From NCBI GenBank assembly GCA_034003145.1, contig JAVEZE010000021.1, positions 1 through 21,766 of the forward strand: a stretch of DNA of 21,766 bases. Reading direction: 5' to 3'. The DNA comes from JACKPD01 sp034003145 (lineage in GTDB: Bacteria; Spirochaetota; Spirochaetia; CADAEX01). The position numbers were made by a program, and so were the translations under genes. The notes beneath the pieces are model-generated. The model ran no database searches and was not told the DNA's origin. It was given only the letters and a program-made list of their open reading frames with translations. How positions within the stretch are numbered: the stretch's first letter is position 1; the number at the start of each line of letters is the position of its first letter. Of the stretch, positions 5,697-14,466 are shown piece after piece.

Positions 5697-8600
5697 ATGA
5701 AAAACAGAATTAAATATATCTTTTCAATTTTATCCCTTTTTATGTTTATTAATTCAGCTCCGCTTACTTACTCTGATTATAATCCTGTACCGGGAGGAGA
5801 GCTGTTCTATGATCTGCTCTCTCCTTCTCTTGCTTCATCCGGAAGTTCTCTTGTAACGCTTGACTCCCCATTGGCAGCGCTCAACAACCCGGCTGCTGCA
5901 GGCTTTCTGCAGCGCTTTACAGGCGAGCTTGCATATACTGCCATAAACGGCAATGACAATAGCGAAGGGTGGGGCAATATCGCTGCTGCCGGATTATCCG
6001 CGCCTGGTAAAGCCGGTGTATTGAGCTCTTCAATTTATATGATTGACAGTGATTTCAGCTATTTAAATTCTGTTTTTCTTACCGGAGGCTCTGTTTCTTA
6101 CGCAAAAGACCTTTATGAAAATCTCTCAGTCGGCGCCGGAGTAAATCTTGGAGCTGGCTCTGGCGGAGACGGGGAATCTGACTGGATGCTTTCTCTTGAT
6201 CTTGGTTTTATCCACTATCCTGAAAGGTTTCTTGGCAGCCGGAATTTCAGATGGGCAGGTGTTATCAAAAACCTTGGCAAGGGATTTGAGCCTGACAATG
6301 CGTTTTCGCCCATGCCGACCATGTTTATCCCGGGGTTGGGATTCGGAATAAACCTTTTCCATTCTGATAAATTTGAGGCGGATTTTACATCAGACCTTCT
6401 CTTCCCTGCGTTCAGAAATGTAAAACTTGATGCAGGGGCATCCTTTACTTTTGCAAATTCCCTTAAATTAAGCCTCTCCACAAAGTTTGATTTTAATAAC
6501 ATAAATGACAACGGTTCAGATTTGGTCAATTTTGCCCCTTCCATAGGGATTGCGTACGGATTCAAGACTGATCTTCAGAGCCTTAATATTAAAGCTTTGA
6601 ATGAGCGGGAGTGGAACAGAACAGAGCTTATAACAGATGCGGCAGTTACTCTCCTGGCAGATGATATTACAGCTGTCGGAGTGGGATTAAGAATGCCTTT
6701 TGGCGCAAAAGACAATGAGGGCCCGGAAGTTAAACTCAAATATGAGGATGTCCAGTATATCTCGCCAAATAATGACGGTATCCAGGACCGGCTTGTCATA
6801 CCTTTGGATATTGAGGATAAAAGATATGTAAAAGGATATAATTTTACCATTTATGATAATGAGGGAAATGAAACAAGAACATATACAAACAAGGAAGAGA
6901 GGCCTGAAAATGTCACTTTTAAAAATATTATTGACCGGCTTTTTTATGTAAAATCAGGTATTGCAATTCCTGAAACCCTTGTGTGGGACGGAAGGGACAA
7001 CAGCAGGATAACCGCCCCTGACGGGACATACACCTTCCAGATTGAAGCATGGGATGATAACGGTAATAAAACTGTAACAGAAAGCTTTGAGACTGTAGTT
7101 GACAATCTTAAACCGGATTTAGCCATTGAAAAGGATATTTCTCCGGCAGACAGGGTTTTTTCACCCAATGATGACGGAAGCAAGGATCTTTTTACAATAA
7201 AGCAGAGCGGCTCCACTGAAGCCCTCTGGAAAAGTGAAATATCTGACTACCAGGGAACAGTTGTAAAAACATATGATTTCAGCGGAAAAAACCCTCAGGA
7301 TATTTACTGGGACGGCAGGGGGGATAACGGCAGCCTGCTTGGCGACGGTGTTTATACATACCGGATTACAGGTACAGATCTTGCCGGCAACTCCACCAGC
7401 GGTATAATCGAGAATATAATAATCAGTACAATACAGACTCCTGCGTATTTGAGTATTTCATCATCAGCGTTTTCGCCGAACAACGACGGTATTAAAGATA
7501 CAATTGATTTTCTGATTGATGTACCAGTCAGGACAGGAATCCAGAGCTGGACTCTTGATATTGTTTCTGAATCTGACGGGAGAAACAGCGCGGTAATCGA
7601 AGGGCTTGATACTGTTCCCTATATTTATACATTTGACGGCAGAAAAGACTTAAATAGATCAGCTGCGGGGAGCAGCACACTTCTTGCAGAAGGGGCCTAT
7701 AAAGGGAAATTACAGGTAATATATGAAAACGGGAACATGCCTGAGGTTATTTCTCCTCAGTTTATAATTGATATTACTCCCCCTTCGGCAACAGTAAAAA
7801 CTGAATATCCTGTATTCTCGCCCAACAATGACGGTAACAAGGATACTTTGAATCTTAAGATTAATGGATCCCAGGAGGATCTCTGGAAAGGAACAATCTA
7901 CAGCGAAGAGGGAGTACCAAAACGTGAGTTTGTTTGGAAAGGCGATCTCCCCTCTTCACTCAAATGGGGAGGGACCGGCAGTGACGGGAAACTCCTTGCA
8001 GATGGAAAATACTTTTTTGAACTTGCATCTACCGATTCTGCAGGAAACAGGGGATCTTCGGGCAGAGTTGAATTTTCCATAGATACGGAAGAGACCCCTG
8101 TCCTTATTACACGAAGCGCGGATGCATTTTCGCCTAACAACGACGGAATTAAGGATACATTGGTTTTTTATCCCCAGATTGTGAAAAATGAAGGAATTGA
8201 AAACTACCTGTTGACTGTGACTGACAAAGCAGGGCGGAACGTCTTTGTAAAAGAGGGGAAAGGGGCAGTTCCGGCGCAGATAGTATGGGACGGCAAAGAT
8301 GAATCCGGGAAAATAACTGAAGGGCTTTATAACGCGGAAATTACTCTTTTATATATCAACGGGAACAATCCTTCATCATCTGCAGAGCCTTTCTCAATTG
8401 ATATAACTTATCCTTCAATTACACTTGAGACAAAAAATCTTCTGTTTTCGCCTGACGGAGACGGGAACCGTGATTATGTTGATGTAAAAATGATTAATCC
8501 TTCAGATGAGAAGGAATGGGTAATAACTGTTTATGATGAGTCAGGCAGCTCAGGTAAAATTGTTAATGAAAAATACCTGAAAGGACGTCCTGCAGGATAT

Positions 8601-9779
8601 ACCTGGGACGGAAAAGACAGACATGGGAACCTGATGAAAAACGGAATCTACGGAATAAAAATCCAGTCAGAGGATGAGGCAGGCAACAGGACTGTAAAAG
8701 AAATTAAAAACATAGAGCTTGACAACAGGCCTACCATGGCAATCGCATCGGTTGAGAGGGACGGGTTTTCTCCCAACAGCGATAATCTTTTCGACACTAT
8801 CCGTTTTGATCTTTTAAGTTCTTCCGATATTCCAATTGATTTCTGGGCCCTTGATATTATCTCATCTTCCGGAAGATCTGTAAAAAAATTCACAGGAACA
8901 GCTGCTGTACCTGCAATAGTGATATGGGATGGCAAAACAGAGTCCGGCCCGGCAAAAGATGATTCCTACAGGGGAGAATTTACTGTAAGTTACAAAAAAG
9001 GAGATATCCGTAAATCAGGTACAAGAAGTTTTCTCCTTGACACAGCTCCTCCGTCAGCTGAGGTTGTGCTAACACCGTATCTGTTTTCGCCTGACAATGA
9101 CGGAGTTGATGATGAGCTTGACATAAAGATCAGCCTTAAAGACAGGAGCGGCATAAAAGAGTGGGAAATGGTTATTTCTGATCCATACATGAATAGTTTC
9201 AGAAAATTCAGCGGACTGGGAATGCCATCAGGCAAGATTGTCTGGGACGGCATGTCTGAAGGGGGAGAACTTGTTCAGGCGGCAGAGGATTATCCCTATA
9301 CTTTAACCGCATCAGATAACGTGGGCAATACTGTAATTGCATCCGGGATTATCCCGATTGATGTTCTTGTTGTCAGGGATGGTGATAATCTCAAGATAAA
9401 AATATCAAGTATCAATTTTGCCCCTAACAGCCCGGCTCTTGTTACAGACATTCCTGAGATAAAGGAAAAAAATGAAAAAATAATTGACAGGCTAGCTGAA
9501 ATATTGAATAAATATTCCTCATATAAAATCAAAATAGAAGGGCATGCCAACAATATGAGCTGGTATGATCCGGTCAAGGCGGCAAAAGAGCAGAAAGAAG
9601 AACTTCTCCCGCTGTCAGATGCCAGATGTGATACTGTGAAGAAAATTCTGACAGAAAAAGGGGTATCTGCCGACAGAATGAGCAAACAGGGGGTAGGAGG
9701 AAGCAGCCCTGTGGTTCCGTTTGAGGATGCTGTTAACAGATGGAAAAACAGAAGGGTAGAGTTTATTCTTATAAAATAG
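5697..9779 (+). CDS. Giant envelope protein: porin-like N-terminus, eight FlgD/Ig-like repeats, OmpA C-terminus
   Basis: 1360 residues. A signal peptide covers about residues 1-25. Residues about 30-345 have alternating beta-strand character with Gly and aromatic residues and the early motif LNNPAAAGF, resembling FadL/PorV or UPF0164-type outer-membrane barrels. Eight repeats follow, each opening with a SPNxDGxxD motif, at about residues 356, 489, 593, 708, 812, 918, 1025 and 1131. Each also holds a WDG-like motif and a GxY strand, as in FlgD-type Ig-like domains. Residues about 1238-1360 form an OmpA peptidoglycan-binding domain (EGHANN, LSDAR, GVSADR, NRRVEF). This suggests an outer-membrane barrel tethered through a long periplasmic Ig-like rod to the cell wall; the topology is inferred. 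The ATG is supported by AGGAG seven bases upstream. It is transcribed from its own predicted promoter and no intrinsic terminator is seen after it. Confidence 0.85.
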   Translation: MKNRIKYIFSILSLFMFINSAPLTYSDYNPVPGGELFYDLLSPSLASSGSSLVTLDSPLAALNNPAAAGFLQRFTGELAYTAINGNDNSEGWGNIAAAGLSAPGKAGVLSSSIYMIDSDFSYLNSVFLTGGSVSYAKDLYENLSVGAGVNLGAGSGGDGESDWMLSLDLGFIHYPERFLGSRNFRWAGVIKNLGKGFEPDNAFSPMPTMFIPGLGFGINLFHSDKFEADFTSDLLFPAFRNVKLDAGASFTFANSLKLSLSTKFDFNNINDNGSDLVNFAPSIGIAYGFKTDLQSLNIKALNEREWNRTELITDAAVTLLADDITAVGVGLRMPFGAKDNEGPEVKLKYEDVQYISPNNDGIQDRLVIPLDIEDKRYVKGYNFTIYDNEGNETRTYTNKEERPENVTFKNIIDRLFYVKSGIAIPETLVWDGRDNSRITAPDGTYTFQIEAWDDNGNKTVTESFETVVDNLKPDLAIEKDISPADRVFSPNDDGSKDLFTIKQSGSTEALWKSEISDYQGTVVKTYDFSGKNPQDIYWDGRGDNGSLLGDGVYTYRITGTDLAGNSTSGIIENIIISTIQTPAYLSISSSAFSPNNDGIKDTIDFLIDVPVRTGIQSWTLDIVSESDGRNSAVIEGLDTVPYIYTFDGRKDLNRSAAGSSTLLAEGAYKGKLQVIYENGNMPEVISPQFIIDITPPSATVKTEYPVFSPNNDGNKDTLNLKINGSQEDLWKGTIYSEEGVPKREFVWKGDLPSSLKWGGTGSDGKLLADGKYFFELASTDSAGNRGSSGRVEFSIDTEETPVLITRSADAFSPNNDGIKDTLVFYPQIVKNEGIENYLLTVTDKAGRNVFVKEGKGAVPAQIVWDGKDESGKITEGLYNAEITLLYINGNNPSSSAEPFSIDITYPSITLETKNLLFSPDGDGNRDYVDVKMINPSDEKEWVITVYDESGSSGKIVNEKYLKGRPAGYTWDGKDRHGNLMKNGIYGIKIQSEDEAGNRTVKEIKNIELDNRPTMAIASVERDGFSPNSDNLFDTIRFDLLSSSDIPIDFWALDIISSSGRSVKKFTGTAAVPAIVIWDGKTESGPAKDDSYRGEFTVSYKKGDIRKSGTRSFLLDTAPPSAEVVLTPYLFSPDNDGVDDELDIKISLKDRSGIKEWEMVISDPYMNSFRKFSGLGMPSGKIVWDGMSEGGELVQAAEDYPYTLTASDNVGNTVIASGIIPIDVLVVRDGDNLKIKISSINFAPNSPALVTDIPEIKEKNEKIIDRLAEILNKYSSYKIKIEGHANNMSWYDPVKAAKEQKEELLPLSDARCDTVKKILTEKGVSADRMSKQGVGGSSPVVPFEDAVNRWKNRRVEFILIK

Positions 9780-9846
9780 GGGTAACTTTTAATCCGGCAT
9801 AATTGTTATCAAATCAGCAGGTCCAGGTATGGCGCTGTATTTTTGA

Positions 9847-9860
9847 ATAAAGTGCTTTAT
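9847..9860. repeat. 14-bp palindrome upstream of mltG
   Basis: ATAAAG-TG-CTTTAT is an exact inverted repeat with a 2-base centre in the 128-base gap between the envelope gene and mltG. It could be a small operator or chance in AT-rich DNA. No convincing promoter was found in this gap. Confidence 0.3.
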
Positions 9861-9907
9861 CAGGATCTGTTTGATTTTTATTGTATTGGTAATTGGGAGA
9901 AATATAT

Positions 9908-10921
9908 TTGAAAAAATCTTTTGGAATAACTGCGTTTATCACGCTTGCATTGCTTTTTGCGGCAGGGATTCTGTTTATTTATTTTGATTCGCCTGTTTCT
10001 GCTGATTCTGACGAAAGCATAGTTGTTGAAATCGGAAAAGGCGAAACATTAAGTTCAATCTCGGAAAATCTAGCTGAAAAAAATCTGATACGATCTCCTT
10101 TGCTGCTTCAGATAATAAGCAGGATCAAAGGGACTGATATGAAAATGAAAAGCGGTCAGTACAGCATCAGAAGCAGTATGAGCACTCTTGAAATTCATAA
10201 TCTTATTGTCTCAGGTTCCGGACTGCTTTACAAGGTAACTATTCCGGAAGGACTTACCTCATCGCGGATTTCCGTTATTATGGAAAAAAACAGGATAACT
10301 GCCGCTGATTCATTTATTGCTGCTGTTGCCAGCAAAGAAATAATTTCTGATTTCAATATCAGCTCTGATTCACTGGAAGGATATTTGTTCCCGGATTCCT
10401 ATTTTTTCCCGCAAAATTACCCGGCTGAAAAGGTTGTATCATTTATGGTTGAAAATTTCTTCAGACAGCTTAAGTCAATTTATCCGCAGTACAGCACTTT
10501 AACAGCCGAGGAGATAAGGGACCGCGTAACAATTGCCTCAATTGTTGAAAGGGAATACCGCGTTGAAAAAGAAGCCCCGCTTATCGCATCAGTCTTTTTT
10601 AACAGGATTGATACAAAAATTCCGCTTGGTTCATGCGCGACAGTAGAATATGTCATAACTGAGATCCAGAAAAAACCGCACCCCGAATTCCTTACCTATG
10701 ATGATATTGCTATTCAATCACCTTACAATACATATATCCACAGAGGTCTTCCTCCGTCCCCCATCAGCAATCCCGGCCGGATTGCCATTGATGCGGCTTT
10801 TAATCCTGCGGAGTCGGATTTTTATTATTTTCTTTTAAAGGATAAAAACTCAGGAGAGCATTTCTTTTCAAGAAAGCTTTCAGAACATAATGAGGCAAGA
10901 GTTTTGTACTTAAAGAAGTAA
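9908..10921 (+). CDS. mltG: Endolytic murein transglycosylase MltG (YceG family)
   Basis: 337 residues from TTG 9908. The frame is open from a TTG at 9893, but GGGAGA (9895-9900) sits seven bases before TTG 9908 and the protein then begins MKKSFGITAF, so 9908 is the better start. A single membrane anchor is at about residues 6-25, followed by a LysM-like stretch (about 45-95) and the YceG domain. The family motif IASIVERE places the catalytic Glu at 214 (ASIVE). Other hallmarks are EGLTSSRI, LEGYLFPDSYFF, SPYNTYIHRGLPPSPISNPG and a terminal HFFS..LSEHN. The enzyme cuts nascent glycan strands at the membrane and sets strand length, working beside PBPs and RodA encoded downstream. The stop is five bases before dnaG, so it probably shares an operon with dnaG and rpoD. 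Confidence 0.93.
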   Translation: MKKSFGITAFITLALLFAAGILFIYFDSPVSADSDESIVVEIGKGETLSSISENLAEKNLIRSPLLLQIISRIKGTDMKMKSGQYSIRSSMSTLEIHNLIVSGSGLLYKVTIPEGLTSSRISVIMEKNRITAADSFIAAVASKEIISDFNISSDSLEGYLFPDSYFFPQNYPAEKVVSFMVENFFRQLKSIYPQYSTLTAEEIRDRVTIASIVEREYRVEKEAPLIASVFFNRIDTKIPLGSCATVEYVITEIQKKPHPEFLTYDDIAIQSPYNTYIHRGLPPSPISNPGRIAIDAAFNPAESDFYYFLLKDKNSGEHFFSRKLSEHNEARVLYLKK

Positions 10922-10926
10922 ATACG

Positions 10927-12711
10927 ATGTTTATACCTGAAGAAATAATCAATGAAATTGCTGATAAAACTGATATCAGCGATATTATCAGCAGTTATGT
11001 TACATTAAAAAGAACAGGAAAAAACCTGACCGGCCTCTGTCCTTTCCACACAGAAAAAACCCCCTCATTTACAGTTACTCCCGAAAAAGGGATGTTCTAC
11101 TGCTTCGGGTGCCAGAAAAGCGGTAATGTATTCACATTTATTATGGAAATGGAGAAACTCACTTTTCCTGAAGCTGTACAGTATCTGGCCCGGAAAGCAG
11201 GAGTAAATCTTGATATTGATGACAGGGAAAACGGGTCAGCTGAAAGCACATTCAGAAAACAGCTTTACGATCTTTATGAAAAGGTATCTTTAAGTTTTCA
11301 TTTTATCCTTACAAAAAAAGATTCATCAGGAGAGGCTCTGAAATATCTTCAGGACAGAGGAGTTACAGCTGAATCGATTGAGAAATTCTCTCTTGGGTAT
11401 GCGCCAGGAGACAGGCGCTGGCTTTACAGGTTTTTGAAAAAGAAAAGTTATTCAGATGAATTTCTTTCCCGGTGCGGACTTTTCTCATCCAATTATCCCG
11501 GGGTATCAATCTTTTCCGGCAGGATTATTTTCCCGATTATGTCAAAATCAGGCAGGGTTATCGCTTTCGGCGGCAGGTCTCCAGGCAGCGCTCCGCCAAA
11601 ATATATAAATTCGCCTGAAACCCCTATTTTCAGAAAAAGCGATGAACTTTACGGTTTTAATCTTGCGCAGAAAGAGATAAGAAAAAATGACTCTGCTTTT
11701 ATTGTCGAAGGATATATGGATACCATAGCAATGATACAGGCTGGTATAGAAAACACTGTAGCCCCTCTTGGCACTGCGTTTACAGAAAATCATGCGAATC
11801 TTATACTTAAAAACTGCTCAGGCGTGGTTCTTGTGTTTGACGGAGATGAAGCAGGACTTAAAGCTACTGTAAAAAGCTCATATATTTGTGAAAAAGCAGG
11901 GCTTGAATGCAGCGTGGTTGAACTCCCCCGCGGCAGCGACCCGGCAGATATTCTTAAAAATTCCGGTCCAGAGGCGTTGAAAAATATTTTAAAATATCCT
12001 ATAAATTGCTTTGACTTTCTTTTAAATAAATATAAAACTATTTATGATCTCACAAGAGAGGACGGAATTAAAAGTTTTTTAAACAGATTATTTATGTTTG
12101 TTTCCATTCATGAGTCTGAAGTCCGCAGGTCAGGTAGGCTCAAAGCTCTTTCCGAAGCGCTGAATATGGATTACAGACCAGTTTATGATGATTTTAAAAG
12201 CTATTTACGAAAAGATTTTAAAAACAGGCAGGAAGCCAAAGATATAACTGGAGGGTGGCAGGGAATATCTTCTGAATTATATTTAATGCTTGCCGTAGTT
12301 GATAATTTTGATTATTTTTACATGATACGTGATGAGTTTTCTATAGATGATATACAGGATAAAGCAGCGAGAAATTTGTATATTATCCTTGAAGAGTGTT
12401 ACAGAAACAATTCTTTTTCACTGGAAATTGTCCTTGAAAAAATTGACAATCCTGATCTGAAAAAGCTGGTTGCCAAAAAGCTTTCATCCGATGAATTTAC
12501 CATGAATCCTAAACAATTTATTGATGATAGCATTAACATGATTAAATTAAAAAATTTGCAAACAAAGAGGCTGCATCTTGAGAAAAAAATTGGAAAAGAT
12601 AACGGGTCTGACCCTTACAGCATGGAAAATCTGATCGCTGAAAAACTTTTTTACGATAAAGAAATAGAAAAACTAAAAGGAACCAATAGTAATGTCAGAG
12701 TTGCTGAATGA
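10927..12711 (+). CDS. dnaG: DNA primase
   Basis: 594 residues, a normal DnaG length. The N-terminal zinc-binding domain has the CHC2 pattern Cys38, His41, Cys59, Cys62. The middle contains the RNA polymerase core with the Toprim motifs EGYMD (261-265) and FDGDE (304-308), which hold the catalytic metal-binding acids. The C-terminal 150 residues are helical and match the position of the helicase (DnaB)-interacting domain; conservation there is low. It makes RNA primers at the replication fork. The ATG follows the mltG stop by five bases. Its last 20 bases overlap rpoD, giving the dnaG-rpoD pair seen in many bacteria. Confidence 0.96.
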   Translation: MFIPEEIINEIADKTDISDIISSYVTLKRTGKNLTGLCPFHTEKTPSFTVTPEKGMFYCFGCQKSGNVFTFIMEMEKLTFPEAVQYLARKAGVNLDIDDRENGSAESTFRKQLYDLYEKVSLSFHFILTKKDSSGEALKYLQDRGVTAESIEKFSLGYAPGDRRWLYRFLKKKSYSDEFLSRCGLFSSNYPGVSIFSGRIIFPIMSKSGRVIAFGGRSPGSAPPKYINSPETPIFRKSDELYGFNLAQKEIRKNDSAFIVEGYMDTIAMIQAGIENTVAPLGTAFTENHANLILKNCSGVVLVFDGDEAGLKATVKSSYICEKAGLECSVVELPRGSDPADILKNSGPEALKNILKYPINCFDFLLNKYKTIYDLTREDGIKSFLNRLFMFVSIHESEVRRSGRLKALSEALNMDYRPVYDDFKSYLRKDFKNRQEAKDITGGWQGISSELYLMLAVVDNFDYFYMIRDEFSIDDIQDKAARNLYIILEECYRNNSFSLEIVLEKIDNPDLKKLVAKKLSSDEFTMNPKQFIDDSINMIKLKNLQTKRLHLEKKIGKDNGSDPYSMENLIAEKLFYDKEIEKLKGTNSNVRVAE

Positions 12712-14437
12712 TCCCGCTGTCAAAAAAATTATTGAATACGGAAAGTCAAAAAAGAAAATCACCTATGATGAACTTAATGATTACCTGCCGGATTATATAA
12801 TTAACAGCGATAAAATCGAAGATGTAATAGCACTACTTGAAAAAAATAATATTGCTTTTGAAGAAGAGGAGATTCAGCCTCAGCAGGAAGAAGAGGAAGA
12901 AGAAGATGATGATGAAGAGGAAGAAAAAGAGACCAAAAGGGTAGTTTCATCTGATAAAGACACTGCAATAGATGATCCAATAAGGCTTTACCTGAGGGAA
13001 ATAGGCAAGGAACACCTTCTGACAGCTGAACAGGAAGTTGAGCTTTCCAAGCAGATGGAAGATGGTGAAAATATAATAAAACGGGTTATCCGGGAATCCG
13101 GCATGTTAATACCGGAATTTTATGAACTTGCGCAGAAAACATTTTCCCGTCTTGATCCGCGCGATATGGAACTTACCAAAAAAGAGATATCCGAGCTTCT
13201 TGCTGAAAGAAGAAGGCTTAATCAGTTCTACCGCGACTCACTTAAGGAATGCTACAACCTTCTCAAGCAGTATATAGAAATCAAAAGAAAAATTATTTCT
13301 CTCGGCGGTAGTATTCTCGAAGACCCGGAACTGAAGCAGAAAACTTCTCCGCTTCTAAGTTATCTCAAAGGGGTAGAGATACATCAGGAGGAAATCCTTA
13401 AATTTTCAGAAAAATTTATCAATGCGGAAAAAAAGATAAAGAAATACATGAAAGAGCAGCACAAGATTGAGAGGCGGCTCGGTGTAACAAACATGAGAGA
13501 GCTTCGCAACCTGGGCAGAGGGCTTGCGACTACTTCCAAAAGATCTGAAATTGAAGAACAGCTTCAGATGCCGTCTGATTCCATCAAGGAAAAGATCAGG
13601 ATAATTCAAATTAATGAGAAAAGGCTCAGGGAAATGGAGTCTGATTTTGAAAATTCGATTGATGATATCCTTAAAATGGCACAGGAGATTTCCGCCGGCA
13701 GAATAATGATGAAAAATGCCAAAGACCGGCTTATAAAGGCAAACCTGAGGCTTGTTGTCAGTATTGCCAAAAAGTATACAAACCGGGGGCTCCATTTTTT
13801 TGATCTTGTGCAGGAAGGGAATATCGGCCTTATAAAGGCGGTTGAAAAATTTGAATACAGAAAGGGCTACAAGTTTTCAACCTATGCTACCTGGTGGATA
13901 AGACAGGCTATAACAAGATCAATCTCGGACCAGGCAAGAACAATACGTGTACCGGTTCACATGATAGAACAGATAAACAAGGTTGTAAGGGAATCAAGGC
14001 AGATTATGCAGGTTCTCGGGCGCGAACCAACAGATGAGGAAATTGCAGAGAGGCTGGGGTGGTCTGTCAGCAGGGTCAAGGCTGTAAAAAATGTTGCAAG
14101 AGAGCCAATTTCGCTTGAAACACCGATCGGGGAAGAGGAAGATTCACTTCTTGGAGACTTTATTGAAGACAAGGATGTTGAAAACCCCGCAACCCAGACA
14201 GCTTTTACACTTCTGCAGGAACAGCTGCAGGATGTAATGAAAACCCTGCCTCCGCGTGAACAGGAAGTGCTTAAAATGAGATTCGGACTTGAAGACGGGT
14301 ATTCCCTCACACTTGAGGAAGTAGGGCTTTATTTTAATGTAACAAGGGAAAGAATAAGACAGATTGAAGCAAAAGCACTAAGGCGGCTGCGGCATCCGAA
14401 AAGAAGCAGACGCTTGAAAGATTATATAGATCAGTAG
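12692..14437 (+). CDS. rpoD: Primary sigma factor (sigma-70)
   Basis: 581 residues. Region 1.1 occupies about 1-55. A run of acidic residues (about 57-80, many Glu and Asp) links it to region 1.2 (about 93-128, DPIRLYLREIG). A non-conserved helical region follows. Region 2 begins near 346 (LIKANLRLVVSIAKKY) and includes the -10 recognition text YATWWIRQAITRSI; regions 3 and 4 end with RERIRQIEAKALRRLRHP, the -35 recognition helix. It directs RNA polymerase to housekeeping promoters such as the TTGACT/TAATAT and TTTACA/TATAAT sites predicted in this window. The ATG at 12692 overlaps dnaG by 20 bases and has AAGGAA at 12677-12682. Confidence 0.97.
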   Translation: MSELLNDPAVKKIIEYGKSKKKITYDELNDYLPDYIINSDKIEDVIALLEKNNIAFEEEEIQPQQEEEEEEDDDEEEEKETKRVVSSDKDTAIDDPIRLYLREIGKEHLLTAEQEVELSKQMEDGENIIKRVIRESGMLIPEFYELAQKTFSRLDPRDMELTKKEISELLAERRRLNQFYRDSLKECYNLLKQYIEIKRKIISLGGSILEDPELKQKTSPLLSYLKGVEIHQEEILKFSEKFINAEKKIKKYMKEQHKIERRLGVTNMRELRNLGRGLATTSKRSEIEEQLQMPSDSIKEKIRIIQINEKRLREMESDFENSIDDILKMAQEISAGRIMMKNAKDRLIKANLRLVVSIAKKYTNRGLHFFDLVQEGNIGLIKAVEKFEYRKGYKFSTYATWWIRQAITRSISDQARTIRVPVHMIEQINKVVRESRQIMQVLGREPTDEEIAERLGWSVSRVKAVKNVAREPISLETPIGEEEDSLLGDFIEDKDVENPATQTAFTLLQEQLQDVMKTLPPREQEVLKMRFGLEDGYSLTLEEVGLYFNVTRERIRQIEAKALRRLRHPKRSRRLKDYIDQ

Positions 14438-14466
14438 AAAATAGAAACAATATCAGGAGTGTTGAA

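Noticed and set aside
13406..13795. 129-codon minus-strand frame inside rpoD
   Set aside because: Antisense to the sigma factor gene with no family motif and no ribosome site.
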